A DNA stretch of 64,000 nucleotides from JACVRW01 sp963811055. Its GTDB lineage: Bacteria; Actinomycetota; Thermoleophilia; Solirubrobacterales; Thermoleophilaceae. The DNA is taken from positions 62,001 through 126,000 of the forward strand of contig CAWEPQ010000020.1 of NCBI GenBank assembly GCA_963811055.1, in the 5' to 3' direction. This document shows, piece after piece, positions 42,499 through 51,815 of the stretch. Each line of letters begins with the position of its first letter. The first letter of the stretch is position 1. Position numbers and translations under genes: made by a program. The notes below the pieces were generated by a model. That model was not told where the DNA came from. It searched no databases and worked only from the letters and a program-made list of their open reading frames with translations.

Positions 42499-43413
42499 TT
42501 AGCGCAGGCGGATCGTGGCCTTGCGTGACCGGCCGACCACGGCGCCCTCGGTGGGCGTGAAGGTCGAGACCACCACGACCTTCAGCTTCTTCTTGCGCTT
42601 CGCGATCTTCTTCAGGGCCTTGCTGCCGGCCTTCGTGGGCTTGAGGACCACTCCGGCCTCGCCGGCCGCCGTGAAGGTCCTGGCGGCCTTGGAGACGATC
42701 ACCTGGCGGACCCGTTTCTTCTTGGCGCTGGCGGAGGCCCGGGCGGCCGAGCCGTCGGGGGCGCGGCAGACGAAGTTCTCGTAGCGGTAGCCGCGCTCGA
42801 GGCACTCGACCAGCGGGCGGGGGCAGCCGAAGGAGACCCCCACGGGGTCGGGGCAGAAGACCATCACCTCGCGGAACTCGCCCGGTTGGGGCACGTGGTA
42901 GCGCTGGGTGCAGCCGCGCGTCTTGCGCTGGTACCAGCGCGGCGAGCGCAGGCAGGACAGCACGAACGGGTCGATCGCGTAGGTGGGAGGCAGCGCGCGC
43001 GGCTTGCCGTGCCGCGTGACCGTCAGGCATTCCCGTGCGGGGGAGACCGGCGACGTGGCGCAGAGCTGGCCGCTGTCGCGGCTGGTCGGGAAGGTCCAGT
43101 CGGCCTTGCCCTGACCGATGATCTCGCAGTCACCGGTGCCCGGCGAGCGGTAGAAGGTCGCCCCGCCCTGGAACCACGAGCCGTTGATGTCGGTGATCCC
43201 CTTCCAGATCTCGCGGCCCTTGCGGTTGCATCCCTGAGTGGTGAGCAACTTGCCGACGTAGGGCGGCCCGGTCTCCCCGACCCGCACCAATCCCACCCCC
43301 TGCACGTCCCAGTCGCCGAGGATGATCGGCCGCGGGTGGTTGGCCTGGGCGGTCGCGGGGACCACGACGAAGGCCAGCAGAGCGAGCAGTGCGAGGCGTC
43401 GGAGCGTGATCAT
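42499..43413 (-). CDS. Secreted Cys-rich hypothetical protein with beta-type basic C-terminus
   Basis: The 304-residue protein starts at ATG 43413 with a signal peptide (LALLALLAFVVVPATAQA). The mature N-terminal two-thirds contains about ten Cys in pairs likely to form disulfides (TQGCNRKG, TGDCEII, QLCATSP, RECLTV, LSCLRS). The last 75 residues are Lys-rich and beta-like (LKPTKAGSKALKKIAKR, then ATIRLR), a tail seen repeatedly in secreted Solirubrobacterales proteins. Function unknown. It interrupts clpP-clpX on the opposite strand. A TAGGAT hexamer lies 6 bases before its start. Confidence 0.7.
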   Translation of the reverse strand: MITLRRLALLALLAFVVVPATAQANHPRPIILGDWDVQGVGLVRVGETGPPYVGKLLTTQGCNRKGREIWKGITDINGSWFQGGATFYRSPGTGDCEIIGQGKADWTFPTSRDSGQLCATSPVSPARECLTVTRHGKPRALPPTYAIDPFVLSCLRSPRWYQRKTRGCTQRYHVPQPGEFREVMVFCPDPVGVSFGCPRPLVECLERGYRYENFVCRAPDGSAARASASAKKKRVRQVIVSKAARTFTAAGEAGVVLKPTKAGSKALKKIAKRKKKLKVVVVSTFTPTEGAVVGRSRKATIRLR

Positions 43414-43419
43414 GGCGCG

Positions 43420-43425
43420 ATCCTA
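43420..43425 (-). promoter_or_regulatory. Candidate -10 element (TAGGAT) of the secreted Cys-rich protein gene
   Basis: On the minus strand TAGGAT is followed by six bases and ATG 43413, again leaving no room for a ribosome-binding site. Confidence 0.45.
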
Positions 43426-43457
43426 AGCCGCGATCCGGCGGTCGTGAGCCGCTTGCG

Positions 43458-43463
43458 TATCGT
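43458..43463 (+). promoter_or_regulatory. Candidate -10 element (TATCGT) of the MFS gene before clpX
   Basis: TATCGT ends 7 bases before ATG 43471. It faces the divergent TAGGAT at 43420-43425 across 32 bases. Confidence 0.45.
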
Positions 43464-43470
43464 CGAGGGC

Positions 43471-44928
43471 ATGCCCGACACCCGCTCCGCCTACGAGCGC
43501 AGGTGGCAGGCGCTCGCCCTGCTGGCCGCCACGCAGTTCGTCGTCGTGCTCGACGCGGCGATCGTCAACGTCGCGTTGCCCTCGATCGGCACCGCGCTCG
43601 ACTTCTCCCAGGCGCACCTCCAGTGGGTGGTCAACGCCTACGTGCTCACCTTCGGCGGCTTCCTGCTGCTGGGCGGCCGCGCCGCCGACCTCCTCGGCCG
43701 GCGGCGCATGTTCATGCTCGGCCTAGTCGTGTTCGCGTTCGCCTCGCTCGCCGGCGGCCTCGCGCAGACCGACACGCAGCTGATCGTGGCCCGCGCCGTC
43801 CAGGGGCTCGGCGGGGCGATCCTCGCTCCGGCCGCTCTCTCGATCGTGGCGGCGACCTTCGTCGAGGGCGCCGAGCGCAACAAGGCGATGGGCGTCTGGG
43901 GTGCCGTGGCCGGCAGCGGCGGCGCCGCCGGCGTCCTCCTGGGCGGCGTGCTCACCGAATGGCTCGGCTGGGAGTGGGTCTTCTGGGTGAACGTGCCGAT
44001 CGCGCTGGGCGCGGCGTTCCTCGCTCCGCGGCTGATCGCCGAGAGCCGCGACGCGAACCTCGAGCGCCGCTACGACGTGGCCGGCGCCGTGAGCGTCACG
44101 GCCGGCCTGTCGATCCTCGTCTACGCGCTCGTGGATGCCGAGAGCGCGGGGTGGGGGTCCACCCAGACGATCGGGCTGCTCGCGCTGGCGGTGGCCCTGC
44201 TAGGCGCCTTCGTGGCGATCGAGCTGCACTCGCAGCAGCCGCTCGTGCCATTCCGGATCTTCCGCAACCGTCCGCTGCTCGCCGCGAACCTGACGATGCT
44301 CGTGTTCGTCTGCGCGCTGTTCGCGATGTTCTTCTTCATCTCCCTGTACATGCAGCAGGTGCTCGGCTTCGAGCCGCTCGAGACGGGCCTCGCGTACCTG
44401 CCGCTGTCGGCCGGCATCATCATCGCGGCCGGCGCCGCGTCGCAGATGACCACGCGCTTCGGGGTCAAGCCCGTGCTGGTGCCAGGGCTGGTGCTCATCA
44501 CGCTCGGACTCGCCTGGTTCAGCCAGATCTCGGCGGACGGGAGCTTCGTGGCCGATGTGCTCGGCCCATCCGTCGTGTGCGCGGTCGGCGCCGGCATGGT
44601 CTTCGTGCCGATCACGATCGCCGCGGTGGCGGGCGTCAAGGAGCACGAGTCCGGCCTGGCCAGCGGGCTCATCAACACCTCCCAGCAGATCGGCGGCGCG
44701 ATCGGCCTTGCGATCCTCGCGACCCTGGCCAACACCCGAACGGACAACATCGCGGGCGGCGCGCCCCCCGACGCCCACGCGCTCACCGAGGGCTTCCAGC
44801 TCGCCTTTCTCGGCGCCGCGGGATTCGGGTTGCTGGCCACCGTGATCGCCGTGATTCTCACGCCGCGGGTGCGAGCGACACCCGAGGGCGAACCCGTGGT
44901 TGCGGAGCCCATCGTCGACACAACCTGA
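43471..44928 (+). CDS. MFS transporter, DHA2 (14-TM) type
   Basis: The 485-residue protein starts at ATG 43471. It has 14 hydrophobic segments with the DHA2 hallmarks QFVVVLDAAIVNVALPSIG (TM1), LLLGGRAADLLGRRRMF (loop 2-3) and RAVQGLGGAILAPAALSIV (motif C region). It is an EmrB/QacA-like proton-coupled exporter. It is distinct from the MFS gene at 13692. Its position between clpP and clpX is unusual, and its 3' flank carries two alternative hairpins. Confidence 0.92.
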   Translation: MPDTRSAYERRWQALALLAATQFVVVLDAAIVNVALPSIGTALDFSQAHLQWVVNAYVLTFGGFLLLGGRAADLLGRRRMFMLGLVVFAFASLAGGLAQTDTQLIVARAVQGLGGAILAPAALSIVAATFVEGAERNKAMGVWGAVAGSGGAAGVLLGGVLTEWLGWEWVFWVNVPIALGAAFLAPRLIAESRDANLERRYDVAGAVSVTAGLSILVYALVDAESAGWGSTQTIGLLALAVALLGAFVAIELHSQQPLVPFRIFRNRPLLAANLTMLVFVCALFAMFFFISLYMQQVLGFEPLETGLAYLPLSAGIIIAAGAASQMTTRFGVKPVLVPGLVLITLGLAWFSQISADGSFVADVLGPSVVCAVGAGMVFVPITIAAVAGVKEHESGLASGLINTSQQIGGAIGLAILATLANTRTDNIAGGAPPDAHALTEGFQLAFLGAAGFGLLATVIAVILTPRVRATPEGEPVVAEPIVDTT

Positions 44929-44951
44929 GTCCCGCTTGAAGGGACGGTCCC
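44929..44951. promoter_or_regulatory. Overlapping alternative hairpins between the MFS gene and clpX
   Basis: GTCCC (44929-44933) can pair with GGGAC (44941-44945) around a 7-base loop, while the same GGGAC also pairs with GTCCC (44947-44951) around one base. The arrangement starts right after the MFS stop. It may be a terminator or an operator palindrome; no known consensus is matched. Confidence 0.35.
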
Positions 44952-45021
44952 TCGCGCCGAGTATCTAGCTGGGGACCTGGGCTACCGCCCGCTGGTACCT
45001 TTGCGACGGGGAGACCTCTGC

Positions 45022-46299
45022 GTGGCGCGACCCACTGACTCAAACGAACAGCTCCTCTGCAGCTTCTGCGGGAAGTCGCAGCGGCAGGTGAAGAAGCTCA
45101 TCGCCGGCCCCGGCGTGTACATCTGCGACGAGTGCATCGATCTCTGTAACGAGATCATCGACGAGGAGCTGACGGGCGCCCCGACCTTCGACCTCGAGAA
45201 TCTCCCGAAGCCGAAGGAGATCTGGTCGGTGCTCCAGGAGTACGTCGTGGGCCAGGAGCCGGCCAAGCGCACGCTCTCCGTCGCGGTCTACAACCACTAC
45301 AAGCGCGTCCAGATGATGCAGTCCGAGGCCGAGCAGGACCTCGAGCTCCAGAAGTCCAACATCCTTCTGCTTGGCCCCACGGGCTGCGGCAAGACTCTTC
45401 TCGCCCAGACGCTGGCCAAGATCCTCAACGTGCCGTTCGCGATCGCGGACGCCACGGCACTCACCGAGGCGGGCTACGTGGGCGAGGACGTGGAGAACAT
45501 CCTCCTCAAGCTGATCCAGGCGGCCGACTTCGACGTGAAGAAGGCCGAGACGGGGATCATCTACATCGACGAGGTCGACAAGATCGCGCGCAAGGCCGAC
45601 AACCCGTCGATCACGCGCGACGTGTCGGGTGAGGGAGTGCAGCAGGCGCTGCTCAAGATCCTGGAGGGCACCGTGGCCTCGGTGCCGCCGCAGGGGGGAC
45701 GCAAGCACCCCCACCAGGAGTTCCTCACGATCGACACCACCAACATCCTGTTCATCTGCGGCGGCGCGTTCGCCGACCTCGACAAGGTCGTCGAGCGGCG
45801 GATCGGCCACAAGGGCGTGGGCTTCGGCGCCTCGGTGCGTTCGAAGCACAACAAGGACACCGGCGAGCTCTTCGAGCGGGTGCTTCCCGAGGACCTCGTG
45901 GAGTACGGGCTGATCCCCGAGTTCATCGGCCGCCTGCCGGTCTGCTCGGTGATCCACCAGCTCACCCGCGACGACCTCGTCCGGATCCTCACCGAGCCGC
46001 GCAACGCGCTCGTCAAGCAGTTCCAGCGCTTCTTCCAGTTCGACGGCATCGAGCTCGTGTTCGCCGAGGACTCCCTGGGCGCGATCGCCGACAAGGCGCT
46101 CGCCCGCGAGACCGGCGCCCGCGGCCTGCGCTCGATCCTCGAGGAGACGCTGCTCGACGTTCAGTTCGAGCTGCCCTCGCGCCGCGACGTGAAGAAGTGC
46201 GTGGTCACCAAGGAGACGATCGAGAAGGGCCTGAAGCCCACCCTGGTGACCGAGGCCGCGCCGGAAGAAGCCGGCGAGCAGCAGGCCGAGTCGGCCTAG
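45022..46299 (+). CDS. clpX: ATP-dependent Clp protease ATP-binding subunit ClpX
   Basis: The 425-residue protein starts at GTG 45022, preceded by GGGGAG; TTG 45001 in frame is less likely. The N-terminal zinc-binding domain has C13, C16, C35 and C38 (CSFCGKS and CDECIDLC). The AAA+ module has Walker A GPTGCGKT (119-126), Walker B with IIYIDEVDKIA, pore-loop GYVGEDVE and sensor-2 GARGLRSI. IGHKGVGFGA just upstream of the ClpP-binding region is also recognisable. It unfolds substrates and feeds ClpP. It shares the stop-codon CTAG 46296-46299 with the convergent PNPOx-like gene. Confidence 0.97.
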   Translation: MARPTDSNEQLLCSFCGKSQRQVKKLIAGPGVYICDECIDLCNEIIDEELTGAPTFDLENLPKPKEIWSVLQEYVVGQEPAKRTLSVAVYNHYKRVQMMQSEAEQDLELQKSNILLLGPTGCGKTLLAQTLAKILNVPFAIADATALTEAGYVGEDVENILLKLIQAADFDVKKAETGIIYIDEVDKIARKADNPSITRDVSGEGVQQALLKILEGTVASVPPQGGRKHPHQEFLTIDTTNILFICGGAFADLDKVVERRIGHKGVGFGASVRSKHNKDTGELFERVLPEDLVEYGLIPEFIGRLPVCSVIHQLTRDDLVRILTEPRNALVKQFQRFFQFDGIELVFAEDSLGAIADKALARETGARGLRSILEETLLDVQFELPSRRDVKKCVVTKETIEKGLKPTLVTEAAPEEAGEQQAESA

Positions 46300-46760
46300 G
46301 CCAGCTTCACCTCGATCCGCTCGTCCGTCTCGCCGAGCACCCAGTGCTGCGACACGCGGGCCCGGTAGAGCCGAAACCCGGCGGGAGGACGCACCTCCTC
46401 CGAGCTCCATTCGCCCGCCCCGCCGGCGAGTGACGCCCTGGAGAAGACCGCAATCGCATCATCGAGCTCGGCCTCGCCGACCTCGGCGCCCACTGCCTCC
46501 ATGTAAAGCGCCTGGCCGGTGTAAGGGGGAAGGGTCGAGTCGAACACCACGATGCTCAGCTCGGGCCGCGCGGCGAGATTGCGCGAGTGCCTGGTCTCCG
46601 TCGAGGACACCCAGAGCAGCTCGGTGTACCCCACCGCCGCGAACCAGACCGGGGACACCCACGGCCGTCCATCGGCGTCGGCCGTGCCGAGCGTCATGTA
46701 GCCGTTCGAGTCGAGGATCTCCCGCCCGACTGCCGCGAGGTCGCTGCGATCGCTGCTCAT
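46296..46760 (-). CDS. Pyridoxamine-5'-phosphate-oxidase-like flavin-binding protein
   Basis: The 154-residue protein starts at ATG 46760. It has the split-barrel fold pattern MTLGTADADGRPWVSPVWF, then LLWVSSTETRHSRNLAARPE and SIVVFDSTLPPYTGQALYMEA. The family binds FMN or F420 (FDOR group); actinobacterial members often use F420, but the cofactor cannot be decided from sequence alone. It is divergent from the MBL gene over only 21 bases. Confidence 0.82.
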   Translation of the reverse strand: MSSDRSDLAAVGREILDSNGYMTLGTADADGRPWVSPVWFAAVGYTELLWVSSTETRHSRNLAARPELSIVVFDSTLPPYTGQALYMEAVGAEVGEAELDDAIAVFSRASLAGGAGEWSSEEVRPPAGFRLYRARVSQHWVLGETDERIEVKLA

Positions 46761-46767
46761 GGTCGGA

Positions 46768-46773
46768 TAGCTT
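46768..46773 (+). promoter_or_regulatory. Candidate -10 element (TAGCTT) of the MBL-SRPBCC operon
   Basis: TAGCTT ends 8 bases before GTG 46782. The whole divergent gap is 21 bases, so both genes probably give leaderless transcripts. Confidence 0.4.
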
Positions 46774-46781
46774 GCCGGTTG

Positions 46782-47450
46782 GTGAAGGAGCTCGCACCCG
46801 GGGTCTGGCAGCTGTCCGGGTTTCCCCCAAACGGCATCAACGTCTTCCTCCTCGAGGATGTGCTGGTGGACGCTGCCAGCCGCCACGCCGGGCGCCGGAT
46901 CCTCCGTCAGCTGCGCGGCCGCACGGTGACCGCCCACGCGCTCACGCATGCGCACCCCGATCACCAGGGCGCCAGCAAGGAGATCTGCGAGGCGCTCAAC
47001 ATCCCGTTCTGGGTGGGCGAGCGCGACGCCGACGCCGCCGAAAACCCCGACCTGATCACGGAGCGCCAGCCGAACCATCCGGTCGCGCGCTTCTACGACC
47101 GGATCTTCCGTGGTCCCGGGCGCAGGGTCGATCGCGTGCTCCACGAGGGCGACGAGGTGGCCGGGTTCAAGGTGATTGACTCTCCCGGCCACTCGGCCGG
47201 CCACGTGTCCTACTGGCGTGAGTCCGACGGCGTGCTCGTGCTCGGCGACGTGCTCAACAACATGGACGTGATCACCGCGGTGCCGGGCCTGCACGAGCCC
47301 AAGCCCTTCCTCACGCCCGATCCCGCCGAGAACCGCCGCTCCATCCACAAGCTCGCGGCGCTCGAGCCGAAGCTCGTGCTCTTCGGTCACGGCGCTCCGC
47401 TGAGGGACACGGATAAGCTCCAGCGCTTCGTGGAGAAGCTGCCCGCATGA
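46782..47450 (+). CDS. Metallo-beta-lactamase-fold hydrolase
   Basis: The 222-residue protein starts at GTG 46782. The Zn-binding motif HAHPDH (HxHxDH) and later ligands in DSPGHSAGHVSYW, VLGDVLNNM and LFGHGAPL are all present. It resembles glyoxalase-II or hydroxyacylglutathione-hydrolase-like thioesterases. Its actual substrate is unknown. It overlaps the SRPBCC gene by ATGA. Confidence 0.88.
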   Translation: MKELAPGVWQLSGFPPNGINVFLLEDVLVDAASRHAGRRILRQLRGRTVTAHALTHAHPDHQGASKEICEALNIPFWVGERDADAAENPDLITERQPNHPVARFYDRIFRGPGRRVDRVLHEGDEVAGFKVIDSPGHSAGHVSYWRESDGVLVLGDVLNNMDVITAVPGLHEPKPFLTPDPAENRRSIHKLAALEPKLVLFGHGAPLRDTDKLQRFVEKLPA

Positions 47451-47911
47451 TGGAGGTATCCGGCCACGCGGTCGTGCCCGCGCCGCTCGACAAGGTGTGG
47501 GAGCTCGTGTGCGACACGAGCCGCTACGCCGAGTGGGTGGAGGGCACCACCGCGGTCACGCGCACCGACGGACCGGCTGCCCTCGGCTCCACCTACGACG
47601 AGGTCAACCCGATCGCCGGGCCGTGGAAGGCGAAGACGAAGTGGACGGTCACGGAGTTCGAGGCCCCGCGCCGGATGGTGCATCGCGGAACCGGCCTGCC
47701 GCTCTCGGAGGAATTCGACGTGATCTTCGAGCTCGCGCCGGAGGGTGACTCCACGGGGCTCACGCAGACACTGCGCGGCAAGCCCTCCATGGGACCTGTC
47801 GGCGCCGTGTTCGTCCGCCTCATGGAGGGCCAGGTCGCGAAGGACAACCAGAAGTCCGTGGACAACCTCGCGGCGCTCGCCGCACGCGAGTTCCAGCCGC
47901 AGCGCATCTAG
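47447..47911 (+). CDS. SRPBCC-family (START-like) ligand-binding protein
   Basis: The 154-residue protein starts at ATG 47447 (or ATG 47450). The polyketide-cyclase-like SRPBCC pattern is visible: HAVVPAPLDKVWELVCDTSRYAEW at the start, a central GPWKAKTKWTVTEFEAPRRM, and a long C-terminal helix. Such proteins bind hydrophobic ligands. The role is unknown; coupling to the MBL hydrolase suggests a joint function. Confidence 0.82.
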   Translation: MMEVSGHAVVPAPLDKVWELVCDTSRYAEWVEGTTAVTRTDGPAALGSTYDEVNPIAGPWKAKTKWTVTEFEAPRRMVHRGTGLPLSEEFDVIFELAPEGDSTGLTQTLRGKPSMGPVGAVFVRLMEGQVAKDNQKSVDNLAALAAREFQPQRI

Positions 47912-47952
47912 CCCAGCGGCGCGGCGCGCGCTGCTGGCACACTTGCGCCCCG

Positions 47953-50565
47953 ATGGCGGACGACAGACTCAAGCGCACGCGCTACGACCCGGCGGACGTG
48001 GAGGGGCGCGTGTTCTCTCAATGGGAGGACGCCGGCGTGTTCCACCCGGAGCCGGACGGGGACTCCGAGGCGAGCTACTCCATCGCCATCCCGCCTCCCA
48101 ACGTGACGGGCTCGCTCCACATGGGGCACGCCCTCAACGGCACGCTCCAGGACGTGTGCGTGCGGGTGGCACGGATGCGCGGCCTGCGCGCCAAGTGGAT
48201 CTACGGCACCGACCACGCGGGCATCGCCACCCAGCGCGTGGTGGAGCGCGCGCTCGAGGAGGAGGGGCTCACCAAGGAGGACCTCGGCCGCGAGGGCTTC
48301 GCCGAGCGCGTCTGGAAGTGGCGCGAGCAGTACGGGTCCACGATCACCGGGCAGTTCAAGCGGCTCGGCGCCTCGCTCGACTACGAGGACGAGCGCTTCA
48401 CGATGGATCCCGAGTACGTCCGTGCCGTCACTGACGTGTTCGTGGCCCTTTACGAGAAGAGCTACATCTACCGCGACAACTACATGGTCAACTGGGATCC
48501 CGGCCTGCGGACCGCGATCTCCGACCTCGAGGTGGAGCAGCGCACGGTCGAGGACACGCTCTACCTGGTCGACTATCCGCTCGAGTCGGGATCCGGCGCG
48601 GTCACGGTGGCCACCGTCCGGCCCGAGACGATGCTCGCCGACACCGCGATCGCGGTGAACCCGACCGACGAGCGCTACTCGCGCCTGGTCGGCGAGGCGG
48701 CGATCCTCCCGCTCGTGGGCCGCCGGCTGCCGATCGTGGCCGACGACTACGTGGATCCCGAATTCGGCACCGGCGCGCTCAAGATCACTCCGGGGCACGA
48801 CCCGAACGACTTCGACATCGGCCGCCGGCACGGACTCGAGGAGGTGACCGTGATCGGCGAGGACGGGCGGATCACGGATGCCGCTCCCGAGGCCTTCCGC
48901 GGCATGGAGGTGGACGAGGCGCGCGCGGCGGTGGTGGCCGCTCTGCGTGAGGAGGGGCTGGTGTCGGGAACGCGGCCGTGGGTCCACGACGTGCCGCACT
49001 CGCATCGGTCCGGACGCCGAATCGAGCCGCTGATCTCGCTCCAGTGGTTCTGCGACATGTCGGAGCTGGCCAAGCCGGCGGTGGCCGCAGCCCGGGAGGG
49101 CCGGCTGCGTTTCCATCCCGAGCGGCCATGGACCAAGGTCTACCTCGACTGGCTCGAGAACATCCGGCCGTGGTGCATCTCACGGCAGCTCTGGTGGGGC
49201 CACCAGCTGCCCGTCTGGTACCGCGGCGAGGAGACCCACGTGGGCGCCGAGCCGCCCGAGGGCGAGGGCTGGGAGCGCGATCCCGACGTGCTCGACACGT
49301 GGTTCTCGTCCGGCCTGTGGCCGTTCGCCACGCTCGGCTGGCCGGAGGAGACGCCCGAGCTGCGCACCTTCTACCCCACGGACGTTCTCTCCACCGCGCG
49401 CGACATCATCTTCCTCTGGGTGGCGCGCATGGTGATGTTCGGCGTCGAGCTCACGGGCGAGCTGCCCTTCACCGACGTGCCGATCCACTCGGTGGTGCAG
49501 GCGCCCGACGGCCGCCGGATGTCGAAGTCGCTCGGCACGGGCATCGACCCACTCGACCTGATCGACGGCGGCCCGCGGCCCCCGGTGTACAAGGAGGGCG
49601 GCGAGTTCCCCGCCTACGGAGCCGATGCCCTGCGCTTCGGCCTGCTCGCGATGTCCTCGTCCCAGGACGTGCGCTTCAACGAGGAGCGCGTGAGGCAGGG
49701 CCGCGACCTGGCCAACAAGCTCTGGAACGCCTCGCGGCTGATCCTCCTGCGAGTGGCCGACGTGATGCCGGACGCGGGCGCGGCCGAGACGGTCGAGGAC
49801 CGCTGGATCGTGTCGCGGCTCGATCGGCTCACCGAGAGCGTGACCGAGCAGTTCGACTCGTTCCGCTTCTCGTCGGCCTCGCTCGAGCTCTACGGCGCGT
49901 TCTGGTCGGAGCTCTGCGACTGGTACCTCGAGCTGGCCAAGCCGCGGCTCTACGAGGACGACAACGCCCGCGTCTCCGCGGTGCTGCTGCACTCCCTCGA
50001 GCGGATCCTCGTGCTGCTCCACCCGGTCATGCCGTTCGCGACCGAGGAGATCTGGTCGCTGCTGCCGGGCGAGCGCGGGCTGTTGGCCGTGGCACCGTGG
50101 CCCGAGGCCGACGCCGCGCTCCGCGACCCGGAGGCCGAGGCGGTGCTCGAGCGCCTGATCGAGGCGGTGGGGGCGCTGCGCAGCTACCGCGACGACATGG
50201 GGGCCAAGCCGGGCGTGACGCTGCGCGGAGCGCTGGCGGCGGAGGGCTACCACGACCTGCGCGAGCAGCTGGGGCGCCTCGGCCGCTTCGAGCTGGTGGA
50301 CGGCGACCCGGGAGAGGAGCCCGTGGCGGAGGTGGAGATCCCGGGTGGCGTGGTGCGGGTGCTCCCGTCCGACGCGTTCGACCCGGAGGAGGAGCAGCGT
50401 CGCCGAGCCGCCGAGCGCGAGCGCCTGCAGGGCGAGATCGACCGGCTCGAGAAGAAGCTCGCCAACAAGAGCTTCGTGGAGAAGGCGCCCGCCGAGGTGG
50501 TGGACGGCGAGCGGCGCAAGCTCGAGGAGTACCGGGAGGCGCTGCGGCGCCTGGAGGACGAATGA
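47953..50565 (+). CDS. valS: Valyl-tRNA synthetase
   Basis: The 870-residue class-I synthetase has NVTGSLHMGHAL (HIGH motif, near residue 50), the CP1 editing domain (about 190-330), and RMSKSLGTG (KMSKS motif, near 523). The anticodon-binding domain and a C-terminal coiled coil (EKKLANKSFVEKAPAEVV and LRRLEDE) close the protein, as is typical for ValRS. A CACACT hexamer lies 9 bases before ATG 47953. The stop overlaps folC as ATGA, giving a valS-folC-epimerase operon. Confidence 0.97.
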   Translation: MADDRLKRTRYDPADVEGRVFSQWEDAGVFHPEPDGDSEASYSIAIPPPNVTGSLHMGHALNGTLQDVCVRVARMRGLRAKWIYGTDHAGIATQRVVERALEEEGLTKEDLGREGFAERVWKWREQYGSTITGQFKRLGASLDYEDERFTMDPEYVRAVTDVFVALYEKSYIYRDNYMVNWDPGLRTAISDLEVEQRTVEDTLYLVDYPLESGSGAVTVATVRPETMLADTAIAVNPTDERYSRLVGEAAILPLVGRRLPIVADDYVDPEFGTGALKITPGHDPNDFDIGRRHGLEEVTVIGEDGRITDAAPEAFRGMEVDEARAAVVAALREEGLVSGTRPWVHDVPHSHRSGRRIEPLISLQWFCDMSELAKPAVAAAREGRLRFHPERPWTKVYLDWLENIRPWCISRQLWWGHQLPVWYRGEETHVGAEPPEGEGWERDPDVLDTWFSSGLWPFATLGWPEETPELRTFYPTDVLSTARDIIFLWVARMVMFGVELTGELPFTDVPIHSVVQAPDGRRMSKSLGTGIDPLDLIDGGPRPPVYKEGGEFPAYGADALRFGLLAMSSSQDVRFNEERVRQGRDLANKLWNASRLILLRVADVMPDAGAAETVEDRWIVSRLDRLTESVTEQFDSFRFSSASLELYGAFWSELCDWYLELAKPRLYEDDNARVSAVLLHSLERILVLLHPVMPFATEEIWSLLPGERGLLAVAPWPEADAALRDPEAEAVLERLIEAVGALRSYRDDMGAKPGVTLRGALAAEGYHDLREQLGRLGRFELVDGDPGEEPVAEVEIPGGVVRVLPSDAFDPEEEQRRRAAERERLQGEIDRLEKKLANKSFVEKAPAEVVDGERRKLEEYREALRRLEDE

Positions 50566-51815
50566 CCTTCCGCCAGGCCGAGGAGTACCTGCTGGGCCTC
50601 GAGCTGTTCGGGATGCGCTTCGGCCTCGACCGGATGCGCAGGCTGATGACCGTGCTCGGCCTTCCGCAACGGCGCTTCGAGTCGATTCACGTGGTGGGCA
50701 CCAACGGCAAGTCGTCCACGGTGCGCTTCACCGCCGCGATCCTCGCTCGGCACGGGGTGCGCACCGGCAGCTACACCTCGCCGCACCTGCGCTCCTTCCG
50801 GGAGCGGGTCGAGGTGGGAGAGGCCCCCGTGTCCGAGCAGGACTTCGCCGCCGCGGTGGAGCAGGCTGCGCACGCGGCCGCGCTCGTGGACCGCACGGCC
50901 GGGCCGGATGACGTGGTCACCCAGTTCGAGGCGCTCACGGCCGCCGCCTACCACGAGCTCGCCCGGCAGGAGGTCGAGGTGGCGGTGGTGGAGGCCGGCC
51001 TCGGCGGGCGCTACGACGCCACCAACGTGATCCCCTCGCGTGTGCAGGTGCTCACGGGCATCGACCTGGAGCACACGCGCTGGCTCGGCCCCCGCATCGA
51101 GGACATCGCGGAGGAGAAGCTGGCGGTGGTGAGGGAGGGCGCCACGCTGGTGGCGCCGCCGGACCTCGATCCGGCCGCCGCCGCCGTGGCCGAGCGGGTG
51201 GCGGGGGAGCGCCGGGCGCGCCTCGTGCTCGCTCCACCGGCCGATCACGCGGATATCGACCTGCGCGCCGCCGGCGGCTTCCAGCAGGCCAACTTCGCGC
51301 TCGCCGCGGCGGCGGCGGAGGCCTTCCTTGGGCGTGCGCTCGACCCAGCCGCGGTGACGGCCGCCGGGCGCGAGACGCGCGTGGCCGGCCGGATGGACGT
51401 GGTCGGCCAGGACCCGCTCACGATCTACGACGGCGCCCACAACCCGTCCGGGGTGGAAGCGCTGGCCGCATCGCTCGACGACGTGCTGGAGGGCCGGCGC
51501 CCGCGCGTGGCCGTGATCGGGGTGCTGGAGGACAAGGACGCGGCAGCCATGCTGCGGGCGTTGCTGCCACGCTTCGAGCACGTCGTGTTCACCCGCCTGG
51601 CCAATCCACGCGCGCTCTCGCCGGCCACCCTCGTGAGCCTGGCCGAGAAGCTGGCGCCGGGCGTGCCCGCGGAGACCGCCGCGGACCCGCGCGCGGCGGT
51701 GGAGCGCGCCCGCGAGCTGGCCGGGCCCGGAGGCGCGGTGCTGGCCACCGGATCGATCTACCTGATCGCTGACCTGCTCCGCGAGGACCCGGACGCGCGG
51801 GCGTCGACGCTGTGA
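50562..51815 (+). CDS. folC: Folylpolyglutamate synthase / dihydrofolate synthase
   Basis: The 417-residue Mur-ligase-fold protein starts at ATG 50562 (ATGA with valS). It has GTNGKSST as the P-loop (residues about 45-52), TSPHLRSFRERVEV, EAGLGGRYDATNV and DGAHNPSG, all family signatures. It adds glutamate to dihydropteroate or folates in the cytosol. The valS-folC order is common in bacteria. The stop overlaps the next gene as GTGA. Confidence 0.95.
   Translation: MTFRQAEEYLLGLELFGMRFGLDRMRRLMTVLGLPQRRFESIHVVGTNGKSSTVRFTAAILARHGVRTGSYTSPHLRSFRERVEVGEAPVSEQDFAAAVEQAAHAAALVDRTAGPDDVVTQFEALTAAAYHELARQEVEVAVVEAGLGGRYDATNVIPSRVQVLTGIDLEHTRWLGPRIEDIAEEKLAVVREGATLVAPPDLDPAAAAVAERVAGERRARLVLAPPADHADIDLRAAGGFQQANFALAAAAAEAFLGRALDPAAVTAAGRETRVAGRMDVVGQDPLTIYDGAHNPSGVEALAASLDDVLEGRRPRVAVIGVLEDKDAAAMLRALLPRFEHVVFTRLANPRALSPATLVSLAEKLAPGVPAETAADPRAAVERARELAGPGGAVLATGSIYLIADLLREDPDARASTL

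Noticed and set aside
44936..44967. TTGAAG...TATCTA as a clpX promoter or heat-shock operator
   Set aside because: The spacing is 20 bases and no CIRCE or HAIR consensus is present, so I only report the hairpins.
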